A stretch of DNA of 51,800 nucleotides from Desulfobulbaceae bacterium (GTDB taxonomy: Bacteria; Desulfobacterota; Desulfobulbia; Desulfobulbales; SURF-16), in contig JALNXE010000021.1 of NCBI GenBank assembly GCA_023230525.1, positions 1 through 51,800 of the forward strand, read 5' to 3'. The notes under the pieces are model-generated. The model saw nothing but the letters and a program-made list of their open reading frames with translations. It did not search any database and had not been told where the DNA came from. Within the stretch, counting starts at the first letter, position 1, and each line of letters starts with the position of its first letter. A program made the position numbers and the translations under genes. This document shows, one piece after another, positions 49,232 through 51,800 of the stretch.

Positions 49232-51460
49232 TCAGAGCGTGTCGATAATCTTATTAAACGTGGCGCTGGGACGCATGGCGCGAGTGGTCTTTTCCGCATC
49301 CGGCCGGTAATAGCCGCCGATATCCGCGGGGCGGCCCTGGGCGGCATTCATTTCCTCAATGATCTTTGCCTCATGGCCGGCAAGCTCCCTGGCCGCTTTG
49401 GCGAAACGTTGCTGCACTTCCTTATCTTTTTCCTGGGCCGCCAGGCTCTGGGCCCAGTAGAGGGCCAGATAAAAATGGCTGCCCCGGGTGTCGAGCTGTC
49501 CCACCTTGCGGGAGGGCGACTTCTCGTTTTCCAGGAATTTGCCGATGGCCTGATCCAGGGTCTCGGCAAGGAGCGCTGCCTTGTCGTTTTTGCTTGTGCT
49601 GTACACATGCTCAAACGATGGCACCAGGGCACAGAACTCGCCCAGGGAGTCCCAGCGCAGATGGCCTTCCTTTAAAAACTGCTCAACATGCTTGGGGGCC
49701 GAGCCGCCGGCGCCGGTCTCGAACATGCCGCCGCCGTTCATCAGCGGCACGATGGACAGCATCTTGGCGCTGGTGCCCAGTTCCAGGATGGGGAAGAGGT
49801 CGGTGAGATAGTCACGCAGGACATTGCCGGTAACGGAAATGGTGTCCTCGCCCCGGCGGATGCGGGTGAGCGAAAAACGCATCGCCTCATCGGGCTGCAT
49901 GATGCGGATATCAAGCCCGCTGGTGTCGTGCTCCGGCAGGTAGCGGTTCACCTTGGCGATGATCTCTGCGTCATGGGCCCGGCTGGCATCCAGCCAGAAA
50001 ATGGCCGGGGTATTGCTGGCCCTGGCCCGCCTCACGGCAAGTTTGACCCAGTCCTGCACCGGGGCGTCCTTGGTCTGGCAGCCCCGGAAGATGTCCCCTT
50101 TTTCCACCCGCTGGGCAAGCAGGACGGCACCTGAGGCGGCATCAACCACGCGGATCGTGCCGCTAGCCTGGGCAATAAAGGTCTTGTCGTGGGAGCCGTA
50201 TTCCTCGGCTTTCTGGGCCATCAGGCCGACGTTGGCGACACTGCCCATGGTGGCGGGATCATAGGCCCCATGCTTTTTGCAGTCTTCCACCACCCGCTGA
50301 TAGATGGTGGCATAGCAGCGGTCCGGCACCATGGCGATGGTGTCGTGCAGCTTGTCGTCCGCCCCCCACATGCGGCCGCCGTCCCGGATAAAGACCGGCA
50401 TGGAGGCATCGACAATGATGCTGTTTGGCACATGGAGGTTGGTGATGCCCTTGCTGGAATCCACCATGGCAAGGCGGCAGCTGCTCTGGTAGACCGCGGC
50501 AATGTCCGCCTCGATTTCCGCTCTTTTTTCCGCCGGAAGCTGCTGGATCTTGGCATAGAGGTCGCCCAGGCCGTTGTTGGCGTTGACCCCGAGATCCGCC
50601 AGCACCGCCCCGTGTTTGGCAAAGACATCCTGGTAAAAGACGGAAACGCAGTGGCCGAACATGACGGGATCCGACACCTTCATCATGGTGGCTTTCAGAT
50701 GGAGCGACAGCAGGAGGCCTTCGTCCTTGGCCGCCTTGATCTGCCCGGCATAGAACTGCCGCAGGGCCCCTGCGCTCATGACGGCAGTGTCAATGATCTC
50801 GCCCGCCAGTAAAGGGAGTTTTTCCTTGAGCACCACGGACTGCCCATCTTCACCTGCAAATTCGATGCGGACAGTGCAGGCGCTCTGCACGGTGAGGGAT
50901 TTCTCGCTGCCGTAGAAATCCCCGCCGGTCATGTGGGCGATGCGGGATTTTGAATCCTGGGGCCAGGCCTTCATCAGGCGGTGCGGGTTCTGCCGGCCAA
51001 ACCGTTTCACCGATGCCGCGGCCCGGCGGTCGGAGTTTCCTTCCCGCAGCACCGGGTTGACGGCGCTGCCGAGCACCCTGGCAAAGCGGGCCTGCAGCTC
51101 TTTCTCTTCGGCGTTTTTCGGGGCCTCGGGAAAGTCCGGGATATCATAGCCCTTTTCCTGCAGCTCCTTGATCGCCGCTTTCAGCTGCGGGATGGAGGCG
51201 CTGATGTTGGGCAGTTTGATGATATTGGTCTCCGGCAGCTTGGTGAGTTTGCCCAGTTCCGCGAGGTAATCCGGGATTTTTTGCGCCTCGTTCAGTTTGT
51301 CGGGGAAATTAGTGATGATGCGCCCGGACAGCGAGATGTCCTTTTTTTCAAAGCTGATGCCGGAGTCCCTGGTGTATGCCTGGAGAATGGGCAGCAGAGA
51401 GTAGGTTGCCAGGGCCGGTGCCTCATCAACCTCGGTGTAGATGATCTTTTGGGTTGCCAT
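49232..51460 (-). CDS. icd: Monomeric NADP-dependent isocitrate dehydrogenase
   Basis: A 742-residue enzyme of the monomeric IDH type, oxidising isocitrate to 2-oxoglutarate and CO2 with NADP. Characteristic segments include 'ATQKIIYTEVDEAPALATYS' at the start, 'LREGNSDRRAAASVKRF' (~140-156), 'KSRIAHMTGGDFYGSEKS' (~171-188), 'MFGHCVSVFYQDVFAKHGA' and 'SKGITNLHVPNSIIVDASMP'. The length is exactly that of the family (~740), and it is unrelated in sequence to the dimeric IDHs. An AAGGA site precedes the ATG. In this setting it may run oxidatively for biosynthesis or reductively. Transcribed alone. Confidence 0.97.
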   Translation of the reverse strand: MATQKIIYTEVDEAPALATYSLLPILQAYTRDSGISFEKKDISLSGRIITNFPDKLNEAQKIPDYLAELGKLTKLPETNIIKLPNISASIPQLKAAIKELQEKGYDIPDFPEAPKNAEEKELQARFARVLGSAVNPVLREGNSDRRAAASVKRFGRQNPHRLMKAWPQDSKSRIAHMTGGDFYGSEKSLTVQSACTVRIEFAGEDGQSVVLKEKLPLLAGEIIDTAVMSAGALRQFYAGQIKAAKDEGLLLSLHLKATMMKVSDPVMFGHCVSVFYQDVFAKHGAVLADLGVNANNGLGDLYAKIQQLPAEKRAEIEADIAAVYQSSCRLAMVDSSKGITNLHVPNSIIVDASMPVFIRDGGRMWGADDKLHDTIAMVPDRCYATIYQRVVEDCKKHGAYDPATMGSVANVGLMAQKAEEYGSHDKTFIAQASGTIRVVDAASGAVLLAQRVEKGDIFRGCQTKDAPVQDWVKLAVRRARASNTPAIFWLDASRAHDAEIIAKVNRYLPEHDTSGLDIRIMQPDEAMRFSLTRIRRGEDTISVTGNVLRDYLTDLFPILELGTSAKMLSIVPLMNGGGMFETGAGGSAPKHVEQFLKEGHLRWDSLGEFCALVPSFEHVYSTSKNDKAALLAETLDQAIGKFLENEKSPSRKVGQLDTRGSHFYLALYWAQSLAAQEKDKEVQQRFAKAARELAGHEAKIIEEMNAAQGRPADIGGYYRPDAEKTTRAMRPSATFNKIIDTL

Positions 51461-51600
51461 AGTTTGTCCTTGGTTTCATGCTTGTCGCAAATTCGTTATA
51501 ATCAGCAAAAAATACCTTTGCCGCGGCAGGTGGCAGCCGCAATGCGCAAAAAAGCATTAGCATATACGGTTTGGGGTTGCAAATCAATGCCATTAACTTC

Positions 51601-51766
51601 AGACAACCTGATCTCGGCAAATTTTACTTTGATACCAGAATTGCGTTTCGAGAAGAGTGCCTAAAGTACTTAAAATGCCTAAAGTACTTGAAGTTGCGGT
51701 ACTTTCTGATCAGATAACTCCTTTAACTTTAGGCACTTTAAGTACTTCAAGTATTTTAGGCACTTA
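51601..51766. repeat. Tandem/inverted repeat element related to 12270-12411
   Basis: The left part (51601-51660) matches the leader of the array at 12270-12336, again ending in a frame for LRFEKS then stop. Then two 18-base-type units (TGCCTAAAGTACTT(A/G)AA) at 51658-51694 are followed after ~27 bases by two inverted units (51727-51765). The 39-base arms differ by only a few bases, so a long hairpin can form. It lies upstream of the IDH gene start (minus strand), about 150-300 bases away. Confidence 0.75.
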
Positions 51767-51800
51767 AGCTGGTAACAGGACAGAATCCCTGATGGTGGCA

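Overview
The window is a G+C-rich chromosomal segment of a Gram-negative anaerobe, most likely of the Desulfobacterota (former Deltaproteobacteria). The evidence is a corrinoid-protein methyltransferase of the Wood-Ljungdahl type, a multihaem c-type cytochrome with PKD-like repeats, a sigma-54/PEP-CTERM gene, a GEMM-I (cyclic dinucleotide) riboswitch, a two-CW protein, class II DAHP synthase and monomeric isocitrate dehydrogenase. I cannot name a genus. I saw no rRNA, tRNA or CRISPR array.

Layout. 1-9.3 kb (all minus strand): a cut-off PAS sensor with a FIST partner, a four-gene Mla/Pqi-type lipid transport operon, purF, a small hypothetical gene and an exported Fe/Mn superoxide dismutase. 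9.3-16.5 kb is accessory in character: a nitrilase-like protein, an MDR oxidoreductase bracketed by two copies of one palindromic repeat, an 18-bp tandem array, then an AT-rich pair (a dGTPase and an unknown protein) separated by a sequence with the layout of an integron attC site, and a DUF4143 ATPase. 16.7-21 kb: a CxxCH/CX4CH cytochrome, a small OB-fold-like lipoprotein and a PEP-CTERM protein with a readable sigma-54 promoter and upstream palindrome. 21-24.8 kb: a tight three-gene minus-strand operon (unknown protein, B12-type radical SAM enzyme, type III polyketide synthase) that looks like a small biosynthetic cluster. 25.3-30.1 kb: an LpxH-like phosphoesterase overlapping a GT4 glycosyltransferase, uppP and a second B12-type radical SAM enzyme. 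30.4-31.1 kb: a promoter, GEMM-I riboswitch and terminator followed only by tiny reading frames. 31.1-41.7 kb: a 1153-residue autotransporter, a TPR-sulfotransferase, an alpha/beta-hydrolase lipoprotein and a 1244-residue AsmA-like protein. 41.9-51.5 kb: acsE-like methyltransferase, an isolated HsdR-N domain protein, DAHP synthase, a two-CW HTH protein, a YkgJ-type cysteine-cluster protein, phosphomannomutase, a DUF4019-like lipoprotein and monomeric NADP-isocitrate dehydrogenase.

Envelope biology is a common theme (lipid trafficking, UppP, mannosyl-type glycosyltransfer, phosphohexomutase, AsmA, autotransporter, PEP-CTERM), next to central metabolism (purF, DAHP synthase, IDH, methyl transfer to a corrinoid protein). 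The intergenic regions carry at least four families of dispersed palindromic or tandem repeats, several present twice or three times in this window, one nested inside another.

The most promising items for new biology are the cassette-like dGTPase/unknown pair, the type III PKS/radical SAM/unknown operon, and the GEMM riboswitch whose only downstream targets are unannotated micro-ORFs.
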